Positions 9,133-19,831 are shown, counted from the stretch's first letter. The stretch is 64,000 nt of DNA from an uncultured Pelagibacteraceae bacterium (GCA_902590465.1 CACIWX010000003.1:16580-80579), one strand, 5' to 3'. Numbers and translations: made by a program. The notes: generated by a model from the letters alone, not told the origin.

Positions 9133-10285
9133 CAAACATTTATTTACTAGTGAGTCTGTTTCGGAGGGACATCCAGATAAAGTTTGCGATAGAATTTCAG
9201 ATATGGTTGTAGACTCATATTTGTCAAAAGATCCTGTTTCAAGAGTTGCATGCGAAACACTAACAACAACAAACAAGGTTGTACTTGCTGGAGAAACAAG
9301 AGGTCCCAAAATTGAAAAGGAAGAATTAATTTCTAAAGTGAGAAATTGCATTAAAGATATTGGATATGATCAAGATGGCTTCAGCTGGAAGACAGCTAAT
9401 ATTGAGACATTTCTTCACGAACAATCTTCAGACATAGCCATGGGTGTTGATTCAAGAGACAATAAAGATGAAGGTGCTGGAGATCAAGGAATTATGTTTG
9501 GTTACGCATGCAAAGAAACCGAAGATTTAATGCCAGCTCCAATTCATTATTCACATAAAATTTTAAGATTAATGGCAGAAGATAGAAAAAAAGGAAATCT
9601 TAAGGGGATAGAGCCAGATTCTAAAAGTCAGGTAACAATGTTGTATGAAAACGAAAGACCAGTGAAAGTTACTTCTGTTGTAATTTCAACTCAACATTCT
9701 AAAGATCTTAATCAAGAAAAAGTAAGGGAAACAATCATTCCATATATTAAGAAATCAATTCCAGAAAATTTTCTAACTGATTTAAGCCCAAAAGAAATTT
9801 ATATTAACCCTACCGGACAGTTTATTATTGGTGGCCCAGATGGAGATACTGGATTGACTGGAAGAAAAATTATAGTTGATACCTACGGAGGTGCCGCACC
9901 ACATGGTGGTGGAGCATTTTCTGGAAAAGATCCAACCAAAGTTGACAGATCTGCAGCTTATGCATCTAGATATTTAGCAAAAAATATTGTTGCTGCTGGT
10001 GTTTCTGAAAAATGTTTAATTCAGTTAGCTTACGCAATTGGAGTATCAAAGCCTTTATCTATTTTTATTAAGTTAGCTAATGAAGATCAGAACAAAGTGA
10101 ATAAGATTAAAAAAATTATTGAAGATAATTTCAATTTGTCTCCTAGGGGAATAAGAGAAATGCTAAAACTAAACAACCCTATCTACGAAGTTACCTCCGC
10201 ATATGGTCACTTTGGAAGAAAGCCTAATAATAAGGGTGAATTTACATGGGAAAAGACAGATAAAACAGATTTATTTAAGTTGTAA
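9122..10285 (+). CDS. metK: S-adenosylmethionine synthetase
   Basis: 387 residues, full length for MetK. It makes SAM from methionine and ATP. Signature motifs are present: [10 protein letters not shown] near the N-terminus, [11 protein letters not shown], and [19 protein letters not shown]. The start overlaps lnt, so there is no leader and no room for a SAM riboswitch. A hairpin terminator follows 53 bases after the stop. In other alphaproteobacteria trmB and rimP often come next; they are missing here. With ahcY (45 kb) it covers two steps of the methyl cycle. Confidence 0.97.
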   Translation: MENNKHLFTSESVSEGHPDKVCDRISDMVVDSYLSKDPVSRVACETLTTTNKVVLAGETRGPKIEKEELISKVRNCIKDIGYDQDGFSWKTANIETFLHEQSSDIAMGVDSRDNKDEGAGDQGIMFGYACKETEDLMPAPIHYSHKILRLMAEDRKKGNLKGIEPDSKSQVTMLYENERPVKVTSVVISTQHSKDLNQEKVRETIIPYIKKSIPENFLTDLSPKEIYINPTGQFIIGGPDGDTGLTGRKIIVDTYGGAAPHGGGAFSGKDPTKVDRSAAYASRYLAKNIVAAGVSEKCLIQLAYAIGVSKPLSIFIKLANEDQNKVNKIKKIIEDNFNLSPRGIREMLKLNNPIYEVTSAYGHFGRKPNNKGEFTWEKTDKTDLFKL

Positions 10286-10337
10286 TCTTGAAAAAACCAT
10301 ATTTTTCTTCTAAATAAACTATATAGAATTGACTTTC

Positions 10338-10364
10338 AAAATGGGCTCTGGCCCATTTTTTTTT
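10338..10364 (+). terminator. Rho-independent terminator between metK and nusA
   Basis: ATGGGC-TCTG-GCCCAT forms a 6 bp GC-rich stem with a 4-base loop, extended by three A-T pairs, and is followed by an uninterrupted run of nine T. This is the best canonical intrinsic terminator in the window. The T-run ends only 12 bases before the nusA ATG and abuts its AGGAGA ribosome-binding site, so it either ends the metK transcript or acts as a leader attenuator for nusA. Confidence 0.88.
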
Positions 10365-10376
10365 AGGAGAGACAAA

Positions 10377-11927
10377 ATGTTAAATAGAGGATTAGATAAA
10401 CTAGAACTGTTAAGAATAGTCGAGGCAGTAGCAAATGAAAAATCTATAGATAAAGAGCTTGTTTTGGGCTCGATGGAAAGCGCTATACAAAAGGCGGCAC
10501 TCACAAAATTTGGAAATGATAATAATATTGAAGTTATTATCGATAGAGAAACTGGTGATATAAAAATTCAAAAAGTTTTGGATATAGTTGAGAAAGTAGA
10601 AGACTCCGCTAGAGAGATAACTTTAGAAGAAGCTCAAAAAAATGATCCAAAAAACAAAACATTAAAAATTGGAGAAAAAATTTTTGAAGAATTACCTCAG
10701 ATTGATTTTGGACGTATCGCGGCTCAAAGTGCAAAACAAGTAATTAGTAGCAGAGTGAGAGAAGCTGAAAAAAATAGGCAATATGAGGATTTTATAGACA
10801 AGCAAGGCCAGATACTAAGTGGTATTATTAAAAGATTAGAATATGGGAATGTAATAGTTGATTTAGGAAAAGCAGAGGGAGTAATTAAAAAAGATGAATT
10901 AATTCCAAGAGAAATTCTAAAAACTGGGGAACGAGTGAAAGCATATTGTTATGAAGTTAGAAAAGAATTAAAAGGTCATCAAATTTTTTTATCAAGAGCG
11001 CACCCACAGTTTCTTGCAAGACTATTTTTTCAAGAAGTCCCAGAAATTTATGAAGGTACAATAGAAATAAAGTCTGTGGCAAGAGATCCAGGAAGTAGAG
11101 CCAAAATTTGTGTGCATTCACAAGACTCATCCATTGATCCTGTTGGTGCATGTGTTGGTATGAGAGGAAGTAGAGTTCAAACAATTGTGAACGAGCTACA
11201 TGGTGAAAAAATTGATATTATTAAATGGACAGAAGATTTACCTACTTTGATTTCAGAGTCTTTATCTCCTGCGGAAATACAAAAAGTTCTTATTGACCAA
11301 GACAACAAAAGAATTGATATAATATTGACAGAGGAAAATTTAAGTAAAGCAATCGGCAGAAGAGGGCAAAATGTTAGGTTAGCTTCTAAATTAACTAACT
11401 ACGAAATAGACATTCTAACAGATAAAGAGGACTCTGAAAGAAGACAAGCTGAATTTAAAGAAAGAACAGAAACGTTAATTAAAAATTTAGAAGTAGATGA
11501 AACTTTAGGCCAACTTTTAGTTTCAGAGGGATTTATTTCAATAGATGAGATTGCTCAATCTAGCCCGGAAAATATTTCTAAAATAGATGCTATAGATGAA
11601 GAAACAGCTAAAGAATTGATTAATAGATCAAAAGAAACTCTGGTAAAAGAAAAAGAGGCCGTAGCACTTAAACTTAAAGAATTAGGAGTAGAAGAAAAAT
11701 TAATTAATATTAAAGGAATGACCCAAGGCATGTTGGTGATATTAGGCCAAAAAAATATTAAAAAACTGAGTGATTTTGCTGACTTATCATCAGATGAGCT
11801 TATAGGTGGATATGATGAGATAAAAGGAAAAAAAATCAGGATCGATGGTTACCTCGAAGAATTCTCTTTATCTCGCAAAGAAGCTGATGAGTTAATAATG
11901 GCCGCAAGAGAGATAGCTTACAAGTAA
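10377..11927 (+). CDS. nusA: Transcription termination/antitermination factor NusA
   Basis: 516 residues from ATG 10377, preceded by a good ribosome-binding site (AGGAGA, 7 bases upstream). The ORF-track TTG start at 10329 lies before the terminator hairpin and is rejected. Domain order is the N-terminal polymerase-binding domain (LELLRIVEAVANEKSIDKE), S1 domain (GIIKRLEYGNVIVDLG), KH domains (VGACVGMRGSRVQTI; IGRRGQNVRLA), then C-terminal acidic helix-hairpin-helix repeats. It modulates pausing and termination by RNA polymerase. First gene of the nusA-infB-rbfA-rpsO-pnp operon. Confidence 0.96.
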   Translation: MLNRGLDKLELLRIVEAVANEKSIDKELVLGSMESAIQKAALTKFGNDNNIEVIIDRETGDIKIQKVLDIVEKVEDSAREITLEEAQKNDPKNKTLKIGEKIFEELPQIDFGRIAAQSAKQVISSRVREAEKNRQYEDFIDKQGQILSGIIKRLEYGNVIVDLGKAEGVIKKDELIPREILKTGERVKAYCYEVRKELKGHQIFLSRAHPQFLARLFFQEVPEIYEGTIEIKSVARDPGSRAKICVHSQDSSIDPVGACVGMRGSRVQTIVNELHGEKIDIIKWTEDLPTLISESLSPAEIQKVLIDQDNKRIDIILTEENLSKAIGRRGQNVRLASKLTNYEIDILTDKEDSERRQAEFKERTETLIKNLEVDETLGQLLVSEGFISIDEIAQSSPENISKIDAIDEETAKELINRSKETLVKEKEAVALKLKELGVEEKLINIKGMTQGMLVILGQKNIKKLSDFADLSSDELIGGYDEIKGKKIRIDGYLEEFSLSRKEADELIMAAREIAYK

Positions 11928-11931
11928 TGTT

Positions 11932-14109
11932 ATGGTTAAAGATAAAAAAAAAACACTTACAATTTCATCTGATCTAAAAAAGAAAATTGACACAACTTCC
12001 ATCTCCACTTCAGGTAAAAAATCTTTTTCAGTTGAAAAAAAAAGACCGGTAAGATTAGGTAAACCAATAAAAAATACAACATTGGGAAAAGCAAATTTTA
12101 TTCCAGATAATAAGAAAAAAAACTTTACTAGAAAATTTGTAGAACAACAAGCAACTAAAGATTTTATTAAAAAGGAAAATAAACCTGCAGGAAAAAGTAA
12201 GTTAAAGCTTAAGGGACCTGTCGATAAACGCGATTTTAAACTAACAGTATCTAGAGCATTAAACGTTGAAGAAATAGAGATAAAACAGAGAAGTTTAGCG
12301 TCTGTGAAGAGAGCAAGATTAAAAGAGAAAAAAAAGCCAGATGGAGAAGAAAAGAAAGAATTTAAGAAAGTATTTAGAGAGGTGAAAATACCTGAGCAAA
12401 TTACCATTCAAGAACTGTCAAATAGAATGGCAGAAAAATCGAGCGATATAATTAAATTTTTATTTAATATGAAAGTAGTTGCGACTATTAATCATAATAT
12501 CGATAAAGACACCGCAGAATATATAGTTAAGGAATTTGGCCACAAACCAATTGTAGAAGAAGCACCTTCAATAGTTACTGATAAATCGAAAGAAAAATTT
12601 AAAGGGGAAGTTAAAAGTAGACCACCTGTGGTTACAATCATGGGACATGTAGATCATGGAAAAACATCACTATTAGATTCTCTTAGAGATACAAATGTTG
12701 TATCAGGTGAACACGGGGGCATTACACAACATATTGGTGCATATCAAATTAAAACTGAAGATAATAGATTAATCACTTTTATAGATACACCTGGCCACGC
12801 AGCATTCACAGAAATGAGAGCAAGAGGGTCAAAAATAACAGACATTGTAGTTTTAGTTGTTGCGGCAGATGATGGTATAAAACCGCAGACAATCGAAGCT
12901 ATCAAACACGCTAAAGCTGCGAAAGTACCAATAATTGTAGCAATTAACAAATGTGATTTACCAGAAAAAAAAATAAGTAAAATTAAAAACGAGATGATGC
13001 AATACGAGTTAATTTCTGAAGATTTAAGTGGTGATACATTATTTGTAGAAGTTTCAGCTTTAAAAAAATTAAATTTAGATAAATTGAAAGAGAGCATTCT
13101 TCTCCAATCTGAAATTTTAGATTTAAAAGCTTCTTTTACAGATAAAGCAAAAGGAGTTGTTATAGAGTCAAAAATAGACAAAGGTAAAGGTCCTGTTTCA
13201 ACAATACTTATTAGTAATGGAAAATTAAAGCGTGGTGATCATTTTATTTGCGGTGATACTTGGGGAAAAATAAGAGCGATGATTGATTGTGAAGGAAAAA
13301 TTGTTAATGAGGCTTTACCATCTATGCCAGTAGAAATTCTAGGTATGAATAGCTCTGCTTATGCAGGAGCAGAATTTATTGTAACTGAGGATGAAGATGA
13401 AGCTAAAAAACTTGCAGAATTTAAAAAAAATAATTCAACACAAAATAAAATTATAGCAAAAGATAAAACAACTTTATTTGAAAACGGTAAAGATAAAGAT
13501 GAATTAAATATAATAATTAAATCTGATGTTCAAGGCTCAAACGAGGCATTGAAAATGGCTATAAATAAAATTGATCATAATGAAGTGGAGGCTAAAATAA
13601 TTTTATCTGATATAGGTATGATTAATGAGACAGATGTATCATTAGCAAAAGCATCAAATGCTATACTTATTGGTTTTAATGTAAAGCCTAATAGAGAAGC
13701 AAAAAAATTAGCAGATGAGCAAAAAATTGACATCAAATATTTTAATATAATTTACGAAGCTATAGACTATGTAGAAAAATCATTATCCGGTTTATTAGAA
13801 CCTGATATTAAAGAAACACTCCTAGGAAGTGCTGAAATTCAAAAAATTTTTAAAGTTTCTAATGCAGGAAAAATTGCTGGCTCTAAAGTCATTAGCGGTG
13901 AAATAAAAAGTAAATCAAAAGCAAGAATTATAAGAGATGGCGTCGTTGTATACAGTGGAGAAATCTTATCCATCTATAGAGAAAAAAATCAAGTTAAAGA
14001 GGTTGGCACTGGCTTAGAGTGCGGTATAAGCATAAAAGATTTTATCGATTTTAAGGAAAAAGATGTAATCGAATCTTATTTAGCTGAAAAAATTCAACGA
14101 TCAATCTAG
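11932..14109 (+). CDS. infB: Translation initiation factor IF-2
   Basis: 725 residues. A lysine-rich N-terminal region (about 1-150) and IF2_N are followed by the GTPase domain with G1 GHVDHGKTSLLDS, G3 DTPGHAAF and G4 NKCD, then domains II-IV. It delivers fMet-tRNA to the 30S subunit. The N-terminal extension is short compared with typical proteobacterial IF-2 (850-900 residues), consistent with streamlining. ATG 11932 follows nusA by 4 bases; ylxR, normally between them, is absent. Confidence 0.96.
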   Translation: MVKDKKKTLTISSDLKKKIDTTSISTSGKKSFSVEKKRPVRLGKPIKNTTLGKANFIPDNKKKNFTRKFVEQQATKDFIKKENKPAGKSKLKLKGPVDKRDFKLTVSRALNVEEIEIKQRSLASVKRARLKEKKKPDGEEKKEFKKVFREVKIPEQITIQELSNRMAEKSSDIIKFLFNMKVVATINHNIDKDTAEYIVKEFGHKPIVEEAPSIVTDKSKEKFKGEVKSRPPVVTIMGHVDHGKTSLLDSLRDTNVVSGEHGGITQHIGAYQIKTEDNRLITFIDTPGHAAFTEMRARGSKITDIVVLVVAADDGIKPQTIEAIKHAKAAKVPIIVAINKCDLPEKKISKIKNEMMQYELISEDLSGDTLFVEVSALKKLNLDKLKESILLQSEILDLKASFTDKAKGVVIESKIDKGKGPVSTILISNGKLKRGDHFICGDTWGKIRAMIDCEGKIVNEALPSMPVEILGMNSSAYAGAEFIVTEDEDEAKKLAEFKKNNSTQNKIIAKDKTTLFENGKDKDELNIIIKSDVQGSNEALKMAINKIDHNEVEAKIILSDIGMINETDVSLAKASNAILIGFNVKPNREAKKLADEQKIDIKYFNIIYEAIDYVEKSLSGLLEPDIKETLLGSAEIQKIFKVSNAGKIAGSKVISGEIKSKSKARIIRDGVVVYSGEILSIYREKNQVKEVGTGLECGISIKDFIDFKEKDVIESYLAEKIQRSI

Positions 14110-14110
14110 A

Positions 14111-14512
14111 ATGATGTCTAATCAATCAAACCATAAACCATTTAGTCAGAGACAATTGAGAGTTGGAGAGCTTATAAAACAAAATTTAGGAGAGCTTTTT
14201 ATTCGTAACGAGGCTAAAATTCCGTCAATAAACTCAAAATTGATTACTGTAACTGAAGTAAGAATGACACCAGATTTAAAAACAGCTAGAGTTTACGTTA
14301 TTCCTTTAGGGGGGGCAGATACCAAAGAAATAGTTAAAATCTTGACGGAGAACTCACATCTTGTTAGAAGAGCTTTGTCTAAAAGATTAGATATAAAGTT
14401 TCTTCCTAAACTCATATTTGTTGAAGATAATTCATTCGAATATGCTGAAAAGATTGAAAAGATTATAAAAAAGAATAAGGAAAATGATAAGCAAAAAAAA
14501 AGATACAATTAA
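14111..14512 (+). CDS. rbfA: Ribosome-binding factor A
   Basis: 133 residues. Contains the RbfA KH-fold block (QRQLRVGELIKQNL, VTEVRMTPDLKTARVYV, and FLPKLIFVEDNSFEYAEKI). Assists late 16S rRNA processing and cold adaptation. Start at the first or second of two adjacent ATG codons. One base after infB; its 3' end overlaps rpsO by 29 bases, so truB, the usual neighbour, is gone. Confidence 0.93.
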   Translation: MMSNQSNHKPFSQRQLRVGELIKQNLGELFIRNEAKIPSINSKLITVTEVRMTPDLKTARVYVIPLGGADTKEIVKILTENSHLVRRALSKRLDIKFLPKLIFVEDNSFEYAEKIEKIIKKNKENDKQKKRYN

Positions 14513-14744
14513 ATCATTAGCCATTCATAATAAGGATGTTGGCTCTACGGAAATACAAATTGGACTGCTTACTGATAAAATAACTAAATTATCGGAGCAT
14601 TTTAAAAAATTTAAAAAGGATAAACATTCAACTTTAGGTTTGACAAAATCTGTTAATAAAAGAAAAAAACTTCTTACTTACCTTAAAAAGAAAAATGTTG
14701 AGTCCTATCAGAAGGTCATCAAACAATTAAATTTAAGGAAATAA
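14484..14744 (+). CDS. rpsO: 30S ribosomal protein S15
   Basis: 86 residues, close to the usual 88-89. Recognised from the [16 protein letters not shown] block and the C-terminal [22 protein letters not shown]15 binds the 16S central domain and in E. coli represses its own mRNA. The start lies inside rbfA with no Shine-Dalgarno sequence of its own, suggesting coupling. The stop overlaps the pnp start by one base (TAATG). Confidence 0.96.
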   Translation: MISKKKDTIKSLAIHNKDVGSTEIQIGLLTDKITKLSEHFKKFKKDKHSTLGLTKSVNKRKKLLTYLKKKNVESYQKVIKQLNLRK

Positions 14745-16816
14745 TGTTCAAAATACATAAAGAAGAATTAGAAGTTAATGGTAAAAAATTAACTTTAGAG
14801 ACCGGCAAAATAGCACGTCAAGCAGATGGAGCGATAATCGCCTCTTTGGGAGAAACTGTAGTGATAGCAACAGCAGTAGGTGCAAAAAAATTAAATGAAG
14901 GACAAGATTACTTTCCATTATCAGTTAATTACCAAGAAAAATATTATGCTGCAGGAAAAATTCCAGGAGGATATTTTAAAAGAGAAGCAAGGCCTACAGA
15001 GGCAGAAACTTTAATATCAAGATTGATAGATAGACCTATCAGACCTCTATTTCCCTCAAGCTTTATGAATGAAGTTCAATTACTACCAACTGTTTTATCA
15101 TATGATGGGGAAAACCAACCTGATATACTTTCTATAATTGCTTCATCAGCGGCACTTGCAATATCCGGATTACCATTTCAAGGACCGATTGCTGCTAGTA
15201 GAGTTGGATATAAAGACGGAAAATATTTATTAAATCCATCAATTGAAGAGTTGAAAGAATCAAAGTTAGATTTAGTAGTTGCTGGTACAAAGGATGCAGT
15301 TTTAATGGTTGAGTCAGAAACATCGGGATTATCTGAAAAAATAATGTTAGATGCAGTAAAATTTGGTCATGAGAAATTTATACCAGTTATTGAAGCCATT
15401 GAAAAATTAGCAAAAAAAGCCGGTAAGTCTAAGTGGGAGGTTGAAGAGATTGATCATTCTGAGATTAAAAAGAAAATATCTAATAAATTTGAAAAAGGTT
15501 TAAGAATTGCTTTTGGGGAAATCGACAAGAAAAAAAGGTCAACAGCTATTTCTGAAATAGAGACTCAATGTAAAGAAATGTTTGCAGAAGACGAAAACGT
15601 AACTGAAAATCAAGCAATGGCTCAATTAAAATCTCTTGAAAAAGATATAGTTAGAACTGCAATTTTAAAAGACAAAAAAAGAATCGATGGTAGAGGTCTT
15701 GCTGATGTAAGACAAATTAAGTGTGAAGTGGGTGTGCTTCCTAGAACTCATGGGTCAGCTCTCTTCACGAGAGGAGAGACGCAAGCTTTAGTGGTCACAA
15801 CTTTAGGAATGTCAGATGATGAGCAAAGATTAGAAAGTCTTGATGGAATGCAAAGGTCAAACTTTATGTTACATTATAATTTTCCGCCATTCTCAGTAGG
15901 AGAATGTGGAAGAATAGGCACTGGAAGAAGAGAGATAGGACACGGTAAATTAGCTTGGAGAGCAATTAACTCTTCATTACCTTTGAAAGAAAATTTTCCT
16001 TATACATTGAGAGTTGTTTCAGAAATAACGGAGTCTAACGGGTCTTCATCTATGGCCACAGTTTGTGGAACCTCACTTTCACTAATGGATGCAGGAGTTC
16101 CAATTAAAGAACCAGTAGCTGGGATAGCAATGGGGTTAATTAAAGAAGGTGATGATTTTTCTGTTCTTTCAGACATTTTAGGGGATGAGGATCATCTAGG
16201 TGATATGGATTTTAAAGTTGCGGGCACTAAAGATGGTATTACCTCTCTTCAGATGGACATAAAGATTACAGGCATTACTTTTGAGATCATGGAAAAAGCT
16301 TTAAATCAAGCTAAAGATGGAAGGGAGCACATCCTTGGTGAGATGAACAAAGCGATCAAAACATCAAGAAAAGAATTTTCAAAGCACACACCTAAAATGG
16401 AAACAATAAAAGTTGATAAGAAAGATATTGCAACAGTAATTGGCAAGGGAGGGGCAACTATAAGAGAAATTGTTGAAACATCCGGAGCAAAAGTCGATGT
16501 CAAAGATACAGGCGAAGTAACAGTTGCTGCACCAGATGAAGCCTCAAGGAACAAAGCTATAGAGTTTATTAAAAATTTGATTGCTAAACCCGAAATGGGA
16601 AAAATTTACAAAGGCAAAGTCGTAAAAATCATGGAGTTCGGAGCATTTGTTAATTTTTTGGGTAAACAAGACGGACTAGTTCATATTTCTGAATTAGCTA
16701 ACAAAAGAGTTGCTAAAGTAGGCGACGTGGTAAAAGAGGGTGACGAAGTTTCTGTTAAAGTTGTTGGATTTGATAGAGGGAAAGTAAAATTATCGATGAA
16801 ACAAGCTTCCGCTTAG
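14744..16816 (+). CDS. pnp: Polyribonucleotide nucleotidyltransferase (PNPase)
   Basis: 690 residues. Two RNase PH domains ([14 protein letters not shown]; second with [17 protein letters not shown]), a KH domain ([15 protein letters not shown]) and a C-terminal S1 domain ([27 protein letters not shown]). It degrades RNA 3' to 5' by phosphorolysis and is a core exoribonuclease. The rpsO-pnp order is widely conserved. The TAG stop is interlocked with the antiparallel TAA of fabI in the four bases TTAG. Confidence 0.97.
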   Translation: MFKIHKEELEVNGKKLTLETGKIARQADGAIIASLGETVVIATAVGAKKLNEGQDYFPLSVNYQEKYYAAGKIPGGYFKREARPTEAETLISRLIDRPIRPLFPSSFMNEVQLLPTVLSYDGENQPDILSIIASSAALAISGLPFQGPIAASRVGYKDGKYLLNPSIEELKESKLDLVVAGTKDAVLMVESETSGLSEKIMLDAVKFGHEKFIPVIEAIEKLAKKAGKSKWEVEEIDHSEIKKKISNKFEKGLRIAFGEIDKKKRSTAISEIETQCKEMFAEDENVTENQAMAQLKSLEKDIVRTAILKDKKRIDGRGLADVRQIKCEVGVLPRTHGSALFTRGETQALVVTTLGMSDDEQRLESLDGMQRSNFMLHYNFPPFSVGECGRIGTGRREIGHGKLAWRAINSSLPLKENFPYTLRVVSEITESNGSSSMATVCGTSLSLMDAGVPIKEPVAGIAMGLIKEGDDFSVLSDILGDEDHLGDMDFKVAGTKDGITSLQMDIKITGITFEIMEKALNQAKDGREHILGEMNKAIKTSRKEFSKHTPKMETIKVDKKDIATVIGKGGATIREIVETSGAKVDVKDTGEVTVAAPDEASRNKAIEFIKNLIAKPEMGKIYKGKVVKIMEFGAFVNFLGKQDGLVHISELANKRVAKVGDVVKEGDEVSVKVVGFDRGKVKLSMKQASA

Positions 16817-17598
16817 GCCATATTTTTAGGATCAGGCATTCCCACTTTATTGTATCCAGCATCGACATAGTGAATTTCACCAGTTACACCAGCAGCAAGA
16901 CTGCTTAGCAAATATAGAGCAGAATTTCCAACATCGTGAATATCTACATTCCTTTTTAAAAATGAGTGATCCTCATTCCATTTATATAAAAATTTTGCAT
17001 CTCCTATTGCTGATGCCGCTAAAGTTTTAATCGGTCCTGCGCTTATAGCATTTACTCTTATTCTTTTCCCCCCAAGATCTCTTGCTAAATATTTGACACT
17101 TGCTTCTAATGCAGATTTACAAACACCCATAACATTGTAATTAGGAATAGCTTTAGTTGACTCGTAAGTAAGTGTTAACAAACTCCCACCTTCTTTCATT
17201 ACTTTAGATGCCTCTTTAGAAACTTCTGTGAATGAAAAACATGATATAAGCATACTTTTAAGAAAATTTTCTCTTGTAGTGTTCAAATATTCTCCAGATA
17301 GTTCAGATTTGTCAGAGAAAGCTACCGCATGAACAACAAAATCAATCTCACCCCAATTAGATTTAATATCCTCAAAAAGTTTTACAATTTCTTCTTTTTT
17401 TTCTACATCACAACTAAAAGTGGTCTTTGAGTTCAGTTTTTCTGCTAAGGGTATTACTCTTTTTTTAAGAGCATCACCAAGGTAGGTAAAAGCTAGATCA
17501 GCACCAGCTTCAGCAAGTTTTTGAGAAATTCCCCAGGCAATTGACCTTTCGTTGGCTACTCCCATAATTAATCCTTTTTTTCCTTTCATTAAACTCAT
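16813..17598 (-). CDS. fabI: Enoyl-[acyl-carrier-protein] reductase (NADH)
   Basis: 261 residues, short-chain dehydrogenase fold. The FabI-type nucleotide motif [12 protein letters not shown] and the catalytic Tyr-x6-Lys (YNVMGVCK) are visible, the latter typical of FabI rather than ordinary SDRs. Catalyses the last step of each fatty acid elongation cycle. Third gene of a fabA-fabB-fabI operon, 2 bases after fabB. The 3' end overlaps pnp by 4 bases. Confidence 0.95.
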   Translation of the reverse strand: MSLMKGKKGLIMGVANERSIAWGISQKLAEAGADLAFTYLGDALKKRVIPLAEKLNSKTTFSCDVEKKEEIVKLFEDIKSNWGEIDFVVHAVAFSDKSELSGEYLNTTRENFLKSMLISCFSFTEVSKEASKVMKEGGSLLTLTYESTKAIPNYNVMGVCKSALEASVKYLARDLGGKRIRVNAISAGPIKTLAASAIGDAKFLYKWNEDHSFLKRNVDIHDVGNSALYLLSSLAAGVTGEIHYVDAGYNKVGMPDPKNMA

Positions 17599-17600
17599 AA

Positions 17601-18812
17601 TTATACCTTTTCAAAAATTAGTGTAGCATTTGTACCACCAAACCCAAAACTATTAGACATGACTGTATTTAGTGAGGCTCCTTTTTCAGTTTTAGTTACT
17701 ATGGGAAATTTTTTTGCTTCATCATCCATTTCATTAATATTTGCTGAACCAGTAATAAAATTATTTTTCATCATAATTAAACAATAAATAGCTTCATGCA
17801 CTGATGCTGCACCTAAGGGGTGTCCTGATAATGATTTAGTTGAGCTAATTTTAGGTATGTTTTCTCCAAAGGTGTTTTTTACTGCGTTAAGCTCTGTTAT
17901 ATCTCCTACAGGAGTAGAAGTTCCATGGGTATTTATATAATCAATTTTATTTTTTGAAGTTGCCAATGCCATTTTCATACATCTAACAGCTCCTTCGCCT
18001 GAGGGTGCTACCATGTCATAACCATCAGAAGTTGCTCCGTAACCCGTAAGTTCAGCATATATTTTTGCACCTCTTGCTTTAGCGTGCTCATATTCCTCGA
18101 GAACTAGGACACCAGCACCACCAGCTATAACAAATCCATCCCTAGTTTTATCGTAAGCTCTTGATGCAGTCTCTGGCTTATCATTATACTTTGAAGATAA
18201 AGCCGTCATAGCGTCAAACATTGCAGTCATTGCCCAATGAATTTCTTCGCTACCACCGGCAAAAACGATATTTTGTTTACCCATTTGAATTAGCTCCATT
18301 GAATTTCCAATACAGTGTCCACTTGTTGCGCATGCAGAGCTCATTGTGTAATTAGTTCCTTTAATTTTAAAAGGGACAGCAAGTGTTGCTGAAGCTGTAC
18401 TGCCCATTGTTCTTGGTACAATAAAAGGTCCCATAAGTTTTGGTGTTTTAGCCCTAGTTTTGTCAGCTGCAAGAATTACATTTTCAATTGAGGGTCCACC
18501 AGATCCCATGATAATACCAGTTTTAAAGTTACTTACTTCTTTATCTTCTAATCCGGAGTCTTTAATAGCTTCTTTCATTGCAATATAATTGTATGCAGAC
18601 CCAGAACCCATAAATCTTATTGTTTTTCTATCTACGAAATCTGAAAGTTTTATATTTGGTTTTCCATGAACATGACTTTTTAGATTATGCTCTTTATATT
18701 CTCCAGCAAAAGAAATTCCTGATTTTGAATTAAGTAGAGATTGATGAACTTCCTCTTGGTTATTACCAAGACATGATACAATTCCTAAACCTGTTATTAC
18801 AACTCTTCTCAT
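17601..18812 (-). CDS. fabB: 3-oxoacyl-ACP synthase I (FabB)
   Basis: 403 residues, full-length KAS. Active-site Cys is in [12 protein letters not shown], with the two His in [11 protein letters not shown] and SLSGHPLGA. FabB elongates cis-3-decenoyl-ACP, the product of FabA, and is needed for anaerobic-type unsaturated fatty acid synthesis. Placement next to fabA supports FabB over FabF. Start overlaps the fabA stop by one base. Confidence 0.95.
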   Translation of the reverse strand: MRRVVITGLGIVSCLGNNQEEVHQSLLNSKSGISFAGEYKEHNLKSHVHGKPNIKLSDFVDRKTIRFMGSGSAYNYIAMKEAIKDSGLEDKEVSNFKTGIIMGSGGPSIENVILAADKTRAKTPKLMGPFIVPRTMGSTASATLAVPFKIKGTNYTMSSACATSGHCIGNSMELIQMGKQNIVFAGGSEEIHWAMTAMFDAMTALSSKYNDKPETASRAYDKTRDGFVIAGGAGVLVLEEYEHAKARGAKIYAELTGYGATSDGYDMVAPSGEGAVRCMKMALATSKNKIDYINTHGTSTPVGDITELNAVKNTFGENIPKISSTKSLSGHPLGAASVHEAIYCLIMMKNNFITGSANINEMDDEAKKFPIVTKTEKGASLNTVMSNSFGFGGTNATLIFEKV

Positions 18813-19312
18813 TATTTGAATAATCCTACTTTTAAATTTTCAGCTTTATAAATAATTTTGCCGTCTGCACCTAACACTCCGTTAGCTAATCCAACAGTTG
18901 TTCCCTCTTTTTTAAGAATTCTTTTCATATTTATTTCATAAGTAGCCATTTTAGCATTTTTAAGAACTTCTCCAGTAAATTTTACAGAATTCACTCCTAA
19001 AGCTCTGCCCTTTCCAGGTTCACCAGTCCAACCTAAAAAAAAACCAACTAATTGCCACATTGCATCCAACCCTAGGCAACCAGGCATAACGGGATCACCT
19101 TGAAAGTGACAATCAAAAAACCATAAATTATCCTTAATATCAAGCTCTGCTTTAATAATTCCTTTTTTAAATTCGCCACTTTTATTATCTATTTTAGTAA
19201 TTCTATCAAACATTAACATAGGGGGTAGAGGGAGTTTAGCGTTTCCTTCTCCAAACAAATCGCCTTTACCACACGCAATTAATTCCTCATATGTAAAACT
19301 GTTTTTTTGCAT
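18812..19312 (-). CDS. fabA: 3-hydroxydecanoyl-ACP dehydratase/isomerase
   Basis: 166 residues. Hot-dog fold enzyme with the active-site His in [23 protein letters not shown]; the [10 protein letters not shown] block is diagnostic for FabA. Introduces the cis double bond at C10. The divergent neighbour is irr, a conserved alphaproteobacterial arrangement. A TATAAT-like -10 at 19348-19353 (minus strand) fits, and its -35 position falls within the Irr box at 19363-19379, so iron status may affect fatty acid synthesis (inference). Confidence 0.95.
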   Translation of the reverse strand: MQKNSFTYEELIACGKGDLFGEGNAKLPLPPMLMFDRITKIDNKSGEFKKGIIKAELDIKDNLWFFDCHFQGDPVMPGCLGLDAMWQLVGFFLGWTGEPGKGRALGVNSVKFTGEVLKNAKMATYEINMKRILKKEGTTVGLANGVLGADGKIIYKAENLKVGLFK

Positions 19313-19362
19313 AATTAAAAATAACTTTTACTTGATTTATGAATTTAATTATATATATATAG

Positions 19363-19379
19363 TTTAGAACGATTATAAA
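19363..19379. promoter_or_regulatory. Iron control element (Irr box) between fabA and irr
   Basis: TTTAGAACGATTATAAA is a near-perfect inverted repeat matching the rhizobial iron control element form TTTAGAA-N3-TTCTAAA with one change in the right arm. It covers the predicted -35 of fabA and the space before a TATATT -10 (19383-19388) of irr. This predicts Irr autoregulation and possibly control of fabABI. The match is direct; Irr binding is inferred. Confidence 0.72.
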
Positions 19380-19402
19380 TTATATATTAAAAATTTGATA
19401 TA

Positions 19403-19831
19403 ATGGATAAAAAGAAAGATTTTGCAGATATATTAAGAAGCTCAGGATTAAGACCAACAAAACAAAGATTAAAGTTGGCGGAATTTTTATTTAACAGAGA
19501 TAAAACTTTCCATTTTTCCGTAGAAAACTTAAACAAGTCAATTAATAAAAAAAATTCAGAAGATAAAATAGCACTAGCTACTATTTATAATACTGTTCAT
19601 GCATTTAAAAAAGCTGGCCATTTAAAAGAAATCTTAATAAAAGATGGTAAAAATTATTTTGATACTAACACATCTTCTCATCACCATTTTTACGACGAAG
19701 CAAACAATGAGCTAATAGATATTGAAAACAATAAAATAGAATTAAAAAAATTTCCGATCCCACCTAGAGGAAAATCTATTAAAGATGTTAATGTAATCAT
19801 TAGCGTTGATAATGATAATCAAAATCACTAG
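19403..19831 (+). CDS. irr: Iron response regulator Irr (Fur superfamily)
   Basis: 142 residues. Winged-helix part: GLRPTKQRLKLAEFLF and IALATIYNTVHAFKKAGHL. The SSHHHFYDEANNELIDI block with three consecutive His is diagnostic for Irr and distinguishes it from Fur. In rhizobia Irr binds heme and reports iron status, repressing heme and iron-protein genes at low iron. It lacks the N-terminal heme regulatory motif of Bradyrhizobium. It sits between fabABI and the rubrerythrin operon, with predicted Irr boxes on both sides. Confidence 0.92.
   Translation: MDKKKDFADILRSSGLRPTKQRLKLAEFLFNRDKTFHFSVENLNKSINKKNSEDKIALATIYNTVHAFKKAGHLKEILIKDGKNYFDTNTSSHHHFYDEANNELIDIENNKIELKKFPIPPRGKSIKDVNVIISVDNDNQNH

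Noticed and set aside
10329-10376. ORF-track N-terminal extension of nusA
   Set aside because: It would translate through the terminator hairpin; the ATG at 10377 has a proper ribosome-binding site and begins the conserved NusA domain.
12744-13181. 145-residue minus-strand ORF inside infB
   Set aside because: Antisense shadow of the conserved IF-2 GTPase domain; low-complexity Ser/Leu/Phe content and no own signals.
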